Positions 50,705 through 59,438 of a stretch of 64,000 bases of DNA are shown here, one piece after another; the stretch's first letter is position 1; each line of letters begins with the position of its first letter. The translations under genes and the position numbers were made by a program. The notes beneath the pieces were generated by a model that had not been told where the DNA came from, ran no database searches, and was given only the letters and a program-made list of their open reading frames with translations. The stretch covers positions 5,518,001 to 5,582,000 of the forward strand of contig NZ_CP134696.1 in assembly GCF_031851795.1 (NCBI RefSeq), given 5' to 3'. The stretch comes from Pontibacter sp. G13. GTDB lineage: Bacteria > Bacteroidota > Bacteroidia > J057.

Positions 50705-52084
50705 ATGAATATGATCAAAGAGATCCAAGAATTTGTCGTAAACCAGGCAAGCTTATTTGGAGGAGAAGAGGGAAGAGAGCATAATTCCTTCATTTTTAGG
50801 TCTAATACGGAGATTGGTTCAGGCGAAGCAGGAAAATTCTTCGGCTTGATTAGTCCTTATGAAGAATCTTCAGGGCCTTATCATGACTTTGGATTCACCA
50901 TTTTTCCGGGAGAAGCAGGTGAGCCATGGTTTGTTACTCTAGGCGTCGGGACGCTTGGATTTAAGAATGATATTCATCTAGCAGGCACTCCTGGATTGGT
51001 TCGGATTTTTAAACCGCTTTGTCGAGAGCAAGGATACTGTAAAACCAATTTCCAGAATATCGATCAAAGCCTTCCAGCGGCATTTGTCAATAAATACCTG
51101 CCACACTTAAAAGGAACGCTCAAAAAATATTCGAGACATACATTGGCGGGTGCAGTGATAGATGCCCCCAATTCAGAAGAAGGAAAACGATTGATTAATG
51201 CGTTTCTAGCTGGCTATGCCAAGTTAAGAGATTGGCCTTCAAATGCTTCTCATCGAAAGGCAATTTCTCAGGCATTGAAGTCATATTTGCCAGGGGAAGA
51301 AGGAGAATTCGAAACAGTACTATCACTTATAGAGAATCGAAAATTCATTGTGCTCCAAGGTCCTCCCGGTACGGGGAAAACCAGGATGGCCAATCTAGTA
51401 GCTCAGCATTTGGAAGCAAAGGTTGAGTTTATTCAATTTCATGCCGAGACTTCCTATTCAGATTTTGTTTCGGGAATCCGGCCGAAATTGGAGGGCTCTG
51501 AAACAGGATTTGAATTAACTCATGGAGCACTGGTAAATGTCATCAAATCAGCCATTACAGAACCGGAAGTCAAGCATTTACTTATCATAGATGAGATCAA
51601 TCGCGCAAATTTAGCACAGGTTCTTGGACCCGTTTTTTACCTATTTGAGGCCAATCGGGAAATAACTACCTCTAAAATCGCAATCTCCAAAGACTTGACA
51701 ATTTCTGCCCTGCCTCAAAATCTGTTTGTGGTAGCGACCATGAATACTGCAGATAGAAGTTTGGCGGTAGTGGATTTTGCTTTGAGGAGAAGATTCGCGT
51801 GGTATGATATGAAGCCTAAGAAAATCTCCGACAAGAAATTCCATGATACCTTCTTTTCAGAAATGGACACGATTTTCAAATGGTATGCAAAATCGAACGA
51901 ATTGAATCTCCAACCTGGACAGGCCTATTTTCTGGCTGAATCCAAAGAGGAAATGCACCAGCGACTAGAATTTGAAATCATGCCATTGATTAAGGAGTAT
52001 TTGCTTGAAGGAATGCTTGTGAATGCCACTGACGAATTCGAAAACTATTTCCAGGAGCATTTGAACAAATCTCTTTTCGAATGA
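50705..52084 (+). CDS. McrB-like AAA+ GTPase/ATPase restriction subunit
   Basis: A 459-residue protein. Residues 1-200 are a unique N-terminal region with no family I recognise, probably the DNA-target-recognition part. The C-terminal half is the McrB AAA+ module: Walker A GPPGTGKT at 219-226, FHAETSYSDFVSGIRP, Walker B LLIIDEINRANL and the McrB signature MNTADRSLAVVDFALRRRF. In type IV restriction systems McrB hexamers translocate on DNA with modified bases and recruit McrC. It overlaps the next gene by 4 bp (ATGA). Codon use is visibly more AT-rich than neighbours, pointing to horizontal acquisition. Confidence 0.9.
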   Translation: MNMIKEIQEFVVNQASLFGGEEGREHNSFIFRSNTEIGSGEAGKFFGLISPYEESSGPYHDFGFTIFPGEAGEPWFVTLGVGTLGFKNDIHLAGTPGLVRIFKPLCREQGYCKTNFQNIDQSLPAAFVNKYLPHLKGTLKKYSRHTLAGAVIDAPNSEEGKRLINAFLAGYAKLRDWPSNASHRKAISQALKSYLPGEEGEFETVLSLIENRKFIVLQGPPGTGKTRMANLVAQHLEAKVEFIQFHAETSYSDFVSGIRPKLEGSETGFELTHGALVNVIKSAITEPEVKHLLIIDEINRANLAQVLGPVFYLFEANREITTSKIAISKDLTISALPQNLFVVATMNTADRSLAVVDFALRRRFAWYDMKPKKISDKKFHDTFFSEMDTIFKWYAKSNELNLQPGQAYFLAESKEEMHQRLEFEIMPLIKEYLLEGMLVNATDEFENYFQEHLNKSLFE

Positions 52085-53442
52085 TAAAGGATGTACCACC
52101 GTTTGCGTACTTGACCGCTTTGAATCAAGAACCTCTTGTTTTGGATGCTAAGTCAATCAAAAGGAAGGGATTAAAACCTACTGATACCAGAGCAACAGAC
52201 CAGTTTTTGTGGAATTTCATCACGCTCAATCAAAAGAAATTTGAATTTCTAAACATCTCTGCGACTGTTAACGGGATTGGTAGACGAGCACAATTGTGCC
52301 TAAAAGCAGGTGAATATGTAGGAGCCATTCCCCTCCAACAGGGTGCTAGTGGATCTAGGTTAGGGGATCTGATTGTTCGACCTCGCGAGGGAAATACAGG
52401 AGGAATGGGGGATTTTTCCGAGCTAATTTGGCTGATCGGGGAAGACTATGGAGCCGATTTTCTAGAAGGAAATCCGCTCACCTCAGTCCAGGGAATGAAA
52501 CCGCCACTCTACTTGGAGGCGTTGAAATTTGTTGAAGCCTTTCAGCTTCTTATCAAGAATGGGTGGAATCAGTTTCGGATTACCTCTTCAATCGTGGATC
52601 ATCCATCTGGCAACATACAATGGAATAAGTATGCCGAAACCTATCACCAGGTTGAAAACCGATTTCGATTTCCCCAAAAGCGCAGTGTATTGAGTGCGGA
52701 TCATTCAGAGATGCGACAATTGAAATACGTGTTTGAACTGTGTAAACATGAACTAAGGAGTAATAATACGCCTATCGGTCTGAGAATTAAGATGGAAAGC
52801 CCCTTAGCGATAATAGAATCAAAATTAGCTGCATTAAAATCAGAGGAGGTTTCGCTCATTAAAATGAAAAGAAATGACAATCAAATTGTCCGGATGGTCA
52901 AGGAGATAGCCAATCAAATATTGAGAAAAGGGGCTCCGCATTCCTTCGGTTGGAGGATGGATGTTGCTGAGCTATTCGAACGATATATGCAAAGGATTTT
53001 GAATGAAACAGCCAATGAACTAGGTGCAAAGTTTTCCCGAAATCCCAGGATTACACGCAAAAAACACAGGTCATTTCCTTGGCAACTGAATCACCTTGAG
53101 CCAGATGGGATTCTTCAAGTGGGGAATAATTGGGTCCCGATAGACGCTAAGTACAAAATGCATTTGTATCAGAAGATGGGAACAACTGATTATTTCAAAG
53201 AAACGTTTCGTAGGGATGTTCATCAATTGCTCGCATATATGGCATTTTCAGGAAATACTCCAGCAACTGGTGTTTTGTGTTATCCCAGCTACCAAGCAGA
53301 AAAGCATCAGCTCTCTTTTAGGAATCCTATGAACGATTCAGTATGTACAGTATTCCTCGTCGGACTCGTATTTAAGCCTGAAGGATATTGGGATTCAAAA
53401 AAAATGATGAAACAACTAGTCGAAGAATGTTTTATGTCCTAA
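52081..53442 (+). CDS. McrC-like nuclease subunit
   Basis: A 453-residue partner of the preceding McrB-like gene, overlapping it by 4 bp. The C-terminal third has the McrC plan: a helical MDVAELFERYMQRIL, then a PD-(D/E)xK-type nuclease core with PDGILQV, WVPIDAKYK (the D-x-K pair) and DVHQLLAYM. The N-terminal 270 residues are longer and less familiar than E. coli McrC and may correspond to a DUF2357-type region. It is expected to cut DNA bearing modified bases. Confidence 0.87.
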   Translation: MIKDVPPFAYLTALNQEPLVLDAKSIKRKGLKPTDTRATDQFLWNFITLNQKKFEFLNISATVNGIGRRAQLCLKAGEYVGAIPLQQGASGSRLGDLIVRPREGNTGGMGDFSELIWLIGEDYGADFLEGNPLTSVQGMKPPLYLEALKFVEAFQLLIKNGWNQFRITSSIVDHPSGNIQWNKYAETYHQVENRFRFPQKRSVLSADHSEMRQLKYVFELCKHELRSNNTPIGLRIKMESPLAIIESKLAALKSEEVSLIKMKRNDNQIVRMVKEIANQILRKGAPHSFGWRMDVAELFERYMQRILNETANELGAKFSRNPRITRKKHRSFPWQLNHLEPDGILQVGNNWVPIDAKYKMHLYQKMGTTDYFKETFRRDVHQLLAYMAFSGNTPATGVLCYPSYQAEKHQLSFRNPMNDSVCTVFLVGLVFKPEGYWDSKKMMKQLVEECFMS

Positions 53443-53608
53443 CAGGAAAGTGTTTCTGAATTAGGTATTATTGGTAATAGGTCCCCCCCATTTATGGAAT
53501 CCACCACCCCCCTACATCTCATTACCAAACACTCCCGCACACCAGCACTCCCAAGCACGCTTTTCAGATTGGACGTTTCTCAACTGTTTGACCCTCATAT
53601 TGTGCCTC

Positions 53609-54421
53609 ATGAATTTGTCAAGATTTTTTCCGATTGCTCTGTGCATCATGTTGCTCTCTGCCGCCGCTTGTCAGCAGGCCGATCAGCAGGCTGAAGCATA
53701 TCTGGCTGGTGATGTCGATTTCGAACAGGCGGTGCCACCTCCTCCTAAGGCTCGAGCGGCTTCTTCTACTGAAATCCGCAAATTGATCAAGCAAGGCGAG
53801 CTGGAATTTGCCACGGAGGATTTGGTGGGGACGCGTACGATGATCTTGAAGGCGACCCAGGCTGTGGATGGGTATGTGGCTGAAGACCGCTCTTGGCAAT
53901 CTGGCTATCGTTCTTCGCAGGCGTTGATCGTCAAAGTCCCAGCAGAACGATTTGATGAATTGATGGCCGCGATTGATCATGGAGTCGGAGAATTTGATCG
54001 GAGGTCGGTCAATGTCAAAGATGTGACCACCTCTTATTTCGATCTGGAAGGGAGGCTTCGCGCAAAGAGAGAAATGGAAGCGCGCTATTTGAAACTGCTC
54101 AAACAGGCCAATACCGTTGAGGATATGCTCAAAATCGAGGAACAGATCGGGGAGCTTCGGGCGGATATAGAGTCTTTCGAGGGGAACTTCCGACACCTCA
54201 AGCATCAGGTGGAGCTTGCCACCATCAACATTACCTTTTATCAGAAGTCGAAGGAAGAGTCTAATGATGAACCCGGATTCGGGGCGGAATTTGTGGAGAG
54301 CATCTCGGCCGGCTGGAATGGTGTGGTTACGACTTTTTTGGCGCTGCTGAGAATCTGGCCATTGCTGATCGTCATTGCCTTTATCACTTGGCTGGTCGTG
54401 CGCTACCGTCGCAAAAAATAG
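53609..54421 (+). CDS. DUF4349 lipoprotein
   Basis: A 270-residue protein; start 53609 gives a lipoprotein signal (MNLSRFFPIALCIMLLSAAA then C). DUF4349 features: LIKQGELEFATEDLVGTRTM, IVKVPAERFDELMAAIDH, VTTSYFDLEGRLRAKREMEA, a coiled coil (about 165-195, MLKIEEQIGELRADIESFEG), and a C-terminal membrane helix (LLALLRIWPLLIVIAFITWLVV region) with a basic tail. A two-ended anchor in the envelope is implied. Function is unknown. Confidence 0.88.
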   Translation: MNLSRFFPIALCIMLLSAAACQQADQQAEAYLAGDVDFEQAVPPPPKARAASSTEIRKLIKQGELEFATEDLVGTRTMILKATQAVDGYVAEDRSWQSGYRSSQALIVKVPAERFDELMAAIDHGVGEFDRRSVNVKDVTTSYFDLEGRLRAKREMEARYLKLLKQANTVEDMLKIEEQIGELRADIESFEGNFRHLKHQVELATINITFYQKSKEESNDEPGFGAEFVESISAGWNGVVTTFLALLRIWPLLIVIAFITWLVVRYRRKK

Positions 54422-54445
54422 CCCTCAACTTCCTTTGAATCATCA

Positions 54446-54480
54446 CCCCGAAATCGCTCTGTGCGGTTTCGGGGTTTTGT
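54446..54480 (+). terminator. Terminator of the DUF4349 gene
   Basis: CCCCGAAA pairs with TTTCGGGG around CGCTCTGTGCGG, followed by TTTTGTTTG. Confidence 0.85.
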
Positions 54481-54578
54481 TTGTTGAGCGGGGCGAAGGG
54501 CGTTGATCCTCGGAAGTAGTTGGGTGGGTAGTCCGGCTTTTATCGCTGCTAATTGGTTTGAAAACAAATGACCATCAG

Positions 54579-55352
54579 ATGAAATTCAGCGAACTATTGG
54601 ATCTCAGCGACAAGGTGGCCATCGTCACGGGCGGCGCTGGCGGAATCGGAAAAGCCACTGCTCTGCGACTGGCAGAAGCGGGCGCAAATGTCGTGATCGC
54701 AGATCTGAATGAAGAAGCAGCCCAGTCGACGGTTGGAGAAATTGAGCAATTGGGGGTCCGAGGACTGGCGCAGACCTGCAATATCTTGGAGGATGCGGAT
54801 CTGGTGAAATTGGTAGATGCGACTATCCGCGCTTTTGGGGCGATCCATATCCTGATCAACAATGCGGGCGGTGGTGGTGGAGGCCGTGAAAACCCCTTCA
54901 AAATTTCAGTGGGAGATTTTGAAAGGGATTTCGCACTGAATGTGTTCAGCGCGTGGCGGCTGTGTCAGCTTTGCGCGCCTCACATGAAGGCAGCTGGATA
55001 CGGTTCGATTGTGGTCACCACCTCCATGTCGAGCATCAACAAAAGCCCCAATATGAGCGGATATGCCGCTTCCAAGGCTGCGGTCAATCACATGGTGGCC
55101 AATCTCGCGCATGATTTTGGGCCGGAAATCCGAATCAATGCTGTGGGGCCAGGTGCCACCAGAACTGCCGCCTTGGAATCTGTCCTTACCCCGGAGATTG
55201 AGGCCAAAATGCTCGAACACACGCCCCTCAAGCGTTTGGGAACGGCAGATGATATTGCCGGAGCCATGCTCTACTTTGCAGCGCCGATCTCTAGTTGGGT
55301 GAGTGGGCAGACCATATTTGTGAATGGCGGAGGTATCCAAGTCCTAGATTAA
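54579..55352 (+). CDS. SDR-family oxidoreductase, 7-alpha-hydroxysteroid dehydrogenase-like
   Basis: A 257-residue classical short-chain dehydrogenase; ATG 54579 is used because the TTG at 54558 only adds seven residues. The nucleotide site is VTGGAGGIGKATAL with an acidic ADLN after strand 2 (NAD preference); NNAGGGGGG, catalytic Ser in TSMSS, and YAASK (Tyr-Lys pair) follow. NMSGYAASKAAVNHMV and LTPEIEAKMLEHTPLKRLG closely resemble HdhA, the 7-alpha-hydroxysteroid dehydrogenase; the native substrate here may be another alcohol. Repeat copy 7 begins 25 bp after the stop. Confidence 0.92.
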   Translation: MKFSELLDLSDKVAIVTGGAGGIGKATALRLAEAGANVVIADLNEEAAQSTVGEIEQLGVRGLAQTCNILEDADLVKLVDATIRAFGAIHILINNAGGGGGGRENPFKISVGDFERDFALNVFSAWRLCQLCAPHMKAAGYGSIVVTTSMSSINKSPNMSGYAASKAAVNHMVANLAHDFGPEIRINAVGPGATRTAALESVLTPEIEAKMLEHTPLKRLGTADDIAGAMLYFAAPISSWVSGQTIFVNGGGIQVLD

Positions 55353-55376
55353 GGGGAGGAGCAAAGTCCATGTGAA

Positions 55377-55591
55377 GTGCGGCTGGCTAGTGCGGCGTGA
55401 AGGACTTGAAGGGGTAGTCGGTGATCTTGCTAACCTTTGAGGAGGTGAGCAACAGGCTCCTTGTTTCATGCGGCCAAGAACCATACGATGACCACCGACC
55501 GAAGCGAACGCGGAGCCCGTAAAGGCCTGACCCGGCGAAATCCATGACCGGAAAACACCCACAATTCCCAGCACGCCGGGACACGTCCAAA
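55377..55591 (+). repeat. Dispersed structured repeat, copy 7 (type B)
   Basis: 215 bp, plus orientation, starting GTGCGGCTGGCTAGTGCGG and ending CACGCCGGGACACGTCCAAA. GGGGTAGTCGGTGA and CACCGACCGAAGCG enclose the variable insert; GCGGAGCCCG and GACCCGGCGA follow. It has the same length as copies 3 and 6. Its 3' end faces the end of the leftward T9SS cargo gene. Confidence 0.82.
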
Positions 55592-55636
55592 CCCTCCTTT
55601 CATGTGAATTCCCCGGTTCTACCCCAAAAAGCACAA

Positions 55637-55664
55637 GGGCCGGCCCATTTGCATGAGCCAGCCC
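55637..55664 (-). terminator. Terminator of the T9SS cargo gene
   Basis: GGGCTGGCTC pairs with GGGCCGGCCC over 10 bp (two G-U pairs); reading leftward it is followed by TTGTGCTTTTT. It lies about 22 bp after the stop codon. Confidence 0.8.
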
Positions 55665-55685
55665 CATTCATTCTACGCATCAGAG

Positions 55686-57359
55686 TTAGGGTGCGATCAT
55701 CCGTTTTTCGGTAATAGGCGGCTCGCCGGGGGATTGGATGTGAAGGAGATACATCCCAGGGTTGAGGCGGTCGGTAGGAAGCTGGATCTCTGCATTGGGG
55801 CGATCGCTGGTGAATGCAGCCAATACGCGTCCCTGAATGTCAAACACGGTGCAAGACTTGATGCCTCCGCCTGTGACAAGTCGTGGTGTCAATGATCCTT
55901 GAGGGATTTGACCCACGGGAGTTTCCATCTCGTCGCGGGCGCTGATTGTGCAATAGGAATTGCGGACCACCAAGGAATCCGTCACGAAATGCTCGACAAC
56001 TCCGTCTAGTCCCGGCCCCATCTCACCCGTCACACGCCGCTCGATATCCAGCGGACCTGCGACAAAATTGATGGGATTGGCACAGGCAGTGAATGCCTCG
56101 CCGGAAAGTCCATCGCGGACCCGTAGTCGCGCCAGCCAGATCCGACGGCCCACTGTACCCGTTCGGGCGGAAATGGTCGTTTCCCCGGCAGCGATGAACA
56201 AGTCTTGTTCTGGAAGGAACATCAGATCCTTGACGATCTCGTCTTGTTCCACACGCTGGTCTCCTTCGTCAATGTAGTTCACGGCCCACTCGATATTGCC
56301 TTCGCTATCACCGCGCAGCACAAATGGCTGGCGTAGATTGGGGGTACGTGGGTTGTAAACGTATCCGCCCAGCAAATACCCCGATTCCTCATCTCCGCGC
56401 TGGCGGGTGAATCCTGCAACCGCAGTGGCTCGCGCCTCCATGTTGGAGGTCTTGAACACATAGTGGAATGCTACACGGCCCTCGTCATTGATCGCTAGGA
56501 TAAATGGCTGTCCCGTCGTCTCCTTTTGGTCGAAATATCGAGTACCGGCCAGCATCGTGAGCCCGCTTCCGTCAAGGCTGATGTCCTTGACGACATAGTA
56601 CCCAGTGCCTTCGTAGTAGTAGCCCCAGTTGAGGTTCAGGGAAGGGTCCATGTTGATGGCCACGGCGAACTTCCGGCCGCCCTGTTCGGTGGTTCCGCCT
56701 GCAAAATATCCCTTGCCTCCGGGTAGCGTCACCAATCCAGCAGGATCGTCATTTCCTTTGGTGAGGACACGAGCGCCGGTGATTTCGCCTGACTGGGTGA
56801 AATACTGCTGGATGAGGAAATTGTAGTATCCTCGATCGTCCGCGGCTTTGCTGATAGCCACGAGGGATTCGTCTTCTTGGCGGAAATCCACCGTCACAAA
56901 GGGCGGACCCGATTGCTTGAAGGTCCAAAACTCCCGGCCTTCTGGCGATATGGAAGTCAGGGTCCGTTCTTCTCCCACACCATCCCGAGAAGCACTCGTG
57001 GAGCCCGCGAGATAGGTGAATCCGTAGGTGTCGGAGGCTAGATTGTTGGATACCACCCCGTTGGTCGCCTGAAGCGAATCATCCAACAGGGTCGTGCTGA
57101 ACAGGGGCGTTCCGTCCTTGGCCATTCGCAGAAGGTAGGCAAACGAGGGCGTCTGTTCCCCCTGAATGTCACCCGTGATGAAGTAGTCTGTTCGCCCCGG
57201 AATGAGGGCAATCTCGTTGACTGTGAATGTTTTTGGGGTGCGGACTTTGGGAGCTTGGAGATACACCTTGTAGGTCTGGGCCACCGCCGCGCCGGGAAGC
57301 CCGCCGATCAGCAGGAGGCTCCCCAGTAGCCCGATCATCCATGTGGTTGCTTTGTACAT
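55686..57359 (-). CDS. Secreted T9SS-dependent protein of unknown function
   Basis: A 557-residue protein; start 57359 gives signal peptide MYKATTWMIGLLGSLLLIGG through AVA-Q, and earlier in-frame Met codons at 57383 and 57410 are unlikely. The body resembles a propeller of kelch-like blades with G-G-x-x-x-x-G turns (GGKGYFAGGTTEQGG, GYLLGGYVYNP), and lacks catalytic motifs. The C-terminus has a T9SS type A pattern (CTVFDIQGRVLAAFTS, LNPGMYLLHIQS, KRMIAP). The layout matches the cargo at 13748-15163. Confidence 0.84.
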   Translation of the reverse strand: MYKATTWMIGLLGSLLLIGGLPGAAVAQTYKVYLQAPKVRTPKTFTVNEIALIPGRTDYFITGDIQGEQTPSFAYLLRMAKDGTPLFSTTLLDDSLQATNGVVSNNLASDTYGFTYLAGSTSASRDGVGEERTLTSISPEGREFWTFKQSGPPFVTVDFRQEDESLVAISKAADDRGYYNFLIQQYFTQSGEITGARVLTKGNDDPAGLVTLPGGKGYFAGGTTEQGGRKFAVAINMDPSLNLNWGYYYEGTGYYVVKDISLDGSGLTMLAGTRYFDQKETTGQPFILAINDEGRVAFHYVFKTSNMEARATAVAGFTRQRGDEESGYLLGGYVYNPRTPNLRQPFVLRGDSEGNIEWAVNYIDEGDQRVEQDEIVKDLMFLPEQDLFIAAGETTISARTGTVGRRIWLARLRVRDGLSGEAFTACANPINFVAGPLDIERRVTGEMGPGLDGVVEHFVTDSLVVRNSYCTISARDEMETPVGQIPQGSLTPRLVTGGGIKSCTVFDIQGRVLAAFTSDRPNAEIQLPTDRLNPGMYLLHIQSPGEPPITEKRMIAP

Positions 57360-57565
57360 AGCCAATTTCTGTATGCGTGTCATTTCAATGGCAAATTCAC
57401 ATATAGACAAATTGGCGATTTGGCCTTTTTGTTGATTTTCGAAAAATCAAACATTGGCAAAATTGGGAAATCGAATGAGTCGCGAGAATGGGCTTTTTCG
57501 GAAATATGGGAGCAAGAATCTATGGGTAGCGATTTGGATATCAGTGAGGTATGGTCCAAAAAATA

Positions 57566-57600
57566 AGCCCAACCTTGGACAGGGCTGGGCTCAAACTTTG
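57566..57600 (-). terminator. Leftward stem-loop between repeat copy 8 and the T9SS cargo gene
   Basis: AGCCCA (57566-57571) pairs with TGGGCT (57586-57591); reading leftward it is followed by TATTTTTTGG. No gene ends here, so it may terminate a leftward transcript crossing repeat copy 8. Confidence 0.55.
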
Positions 57601-57727
57601 CTATGAAAAAGGGTTATCCCGATTTCAGCGGCAAATAAATCATTTTACTTGACGAATCATGGGCTTTGCGCAAATTTTCCAATCCCTTGATTTGGGGGAA
57701 ATATGGCATGTTGGACTTTTCTGAGGA

Positions 57728-57913
57728 TTTGGGCGTGCCCCGGCGTGCTGGAGATCGGACCCCTTCTGGACATGATGGTCGCCGGGTCAGGTCCTTGCGT
57801 GCTCGCTACCGCTCGGTCCCGATCCGTGGGCGATAGATCGCCGCCCACGGATCGGGGACTCCGATCGGAGATCGGCCACTTCAGGCCCTTCACGCCTCAC
57901 CAGTCAGCCGCAC
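57728..57913 (-). repeat. Dispersed structured repeat, copy 8 (type A)
   Basis: 186 bp in minus orientation; in its own direction it starts GTGCGGCTGACTGG and ends CACGCCGGGGCACGCCCAAA. A 14-bp perfect hairpin has arms at 57818-57831 and 57843-57856. It is close to copy 1. Unlike the others it lies upstream of a gene rather than tail-to-tail with one. Confidence 0.8.
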
Positions 57914-58124
57914 ACCTATCAGGTTTCGGGCTGGGGAGCTAGCGTGCATTCATGCAGTCCGACGGGCTCCCAACCTTCAAGCTCTCGTAAGGCTGGTAGA
58001 TCCTCATCAGGCATTTCTTGTGCCCAAATCTCGCCCTTGAGGAATCTTCAAGCCTGATTCGAGCTAGGCAGATCCAACCTGATCAAGCCCATTGAAGGAA
58101 TTTCCACCAACAAATGCGATCTTC

Positions 58125-59438
58125 ATGGCCCGAAGATTGAATTTCATGTTGTCCATATTGCGTCCCTTCATGTTTGCTCGTCAATTACCGGTAGGCCTTT
58201 GGCTGTTCCTGACGATGTTCCTGTCAGTGCGCCCCAGCATTGCACAGGATCAATCCGGCCTGATTTACGGGGAGGTGATCACCGTCAATGAGCAGGTTGT
58301 GCGAGGGGTCATCCGATGGGGAGAGGCACAGGCATTCTGGAATGATGTTTTTCACGCCCTCAAAACCGAGAATCCCTATCTGGAATTGCTGAGCGGTGAC
58401 GACATTCACACCCTTCGCCGCCAAACTACCGGAACCGAAATCGACTGGGGCTTCATGTCCCTCTGGGAACGCCGATTGCCAGAGCGCAAGGAGCATTTTC
58501 GATGCCTCTTTGGAGATCTGCTGGAAATCCGTATCGTCGACGAAACTCGCCTCAGATTGACCTTCAAAGATCGATCTACACTGGTGGTCAGTGGAAAAGA
58601 TGCCAATCTCCAGACCCTTCATGTGACAGATTCCGAGGGCTTGCGGAAACGGGTGGATCGCGATCGAATCGCCAGCATTCGTTTTCGCTCCACGCCGGAA
58701 GCCCCCAGCTCCAAACGAATTATGGCCCTCTATGGGACGGTATTTACGCCACAGGGCGCTTTCACGGGATTCATTCAGTGGGATGAAGTCAAGGGCCTTT
58801 CCACGGATTTGCTGCAGGGAAAATCATCTGCGGGCATCGTCTCAATTCCCTTCGGACGCATCGCTGAAATCCGGAAAATGGAGCAAGGCGCTCGCGTGGT
58901 CACCCAGAATGGACGGCGGTACGAGCTGAACGAAACAGATGATGTCTCCCCATCGAATCATGGGATTATTGTGAAGCAATTCGAACTGGGTTGGGTTCGG
59001 ATTCCTTGGGATCAATTCAGCTTCATCCGATTCGAATCGAAGCCCACGGAAACAGGTCCCGCCTATCAGGCATTTGCCCAGCCGCTTCCGATTCATGCCG
59101 ATGTCACCCCGATTGAAGAAGCCGAAATTACCGGAAAGCTCATTTTCAATCTGGATGAATCCCTCGATATGGAGATGATCGACGGTCGCCAACAGGGTAT
59201 TCAATACCGCATCCCGCTGCGAAATATTCAGACCATCGAACGCCGAAATCACAAGGTAGTAGCCATTTCCCTAAAAAATGGCGATAAGCTATTCCTCGGA
59301 GAAACAGCCGAAATGTCCGACAAAAACTGGGGCCTTTTGCTTGCGCCGATTTCCGCTCCTGAAACCTGGAGATATCTCCCCTGGAACCAAATCGAATGGC
59401 TCAATTTGTTCACCCTTCCTCAACCTGAATCCAAGTGA
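58125..59438 (+). CDS. Exported protein of unknown function, first gene of a LytS/LytR operon
   Basis: About 437 residues; ATG codons at 58125, 58146 and 58170 are all possible, and the last gives the most typical signal peptide (ending SVRPSIA-Q). The mature part contains at least two copies of a G-x-V/I-x-x-W-x-E-A/V module (GVIRWGEAQAFWNDVF and GFIQWDEVKGLSTDLL) and R-I-A-S/E-I-R motifs, suggesting repeated beta domains. No known family is recognised. Its stop overlaps the sensor kinase start by 4 bp, so it could be the periplasmic input for that kinase. Confidence 0.75.
   Translation: MARRLNFMLSILRPFMFARQLPVGLWLFLTMFLSVRPSIAQDQSGLIYGEVITVNEQVVRGVIRWGEAQAFWNDVFHALKTENPYLELLSGDDIHTLRRQTTGTEIDWGFMSLWERRLPERKEHFRCLFGDLLEIRIVDETRLRLTFKDRSTLVVSGKDANLQTLHVTDSEGLRKRVDRDRIASIRFRSTPEAPSSKRIMALYGTVFTPQGAFTGFIQWDEVKGLSTDLLQGKSSAGIVSIPFGRIAEIRKMEQGARVVTQNGRRYELNETDDVSPSNHGIIVKQFELGWVRIPWDQFSFIRFESKPTETGPAYQAFAQPLPIHADVTPIEEAEITGKLIFNLDESLDMEMIDGRQQGIQYRIPLRNIQTIERRNHKVVAISLKNGDKLFLGETAEMSDKNWGLLLAPISAPETWRYLPWNQIEWLNLFTLPQPESK

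Noticed and set aside
50425-53608. Genomic island bounded by a duplicated tRNA-Asp 3' end
   Set aside because: I looked for a second copy of the tRNA 3' end after the McrC-like gene and saw none; no integrase is present, so only proximity is reported.
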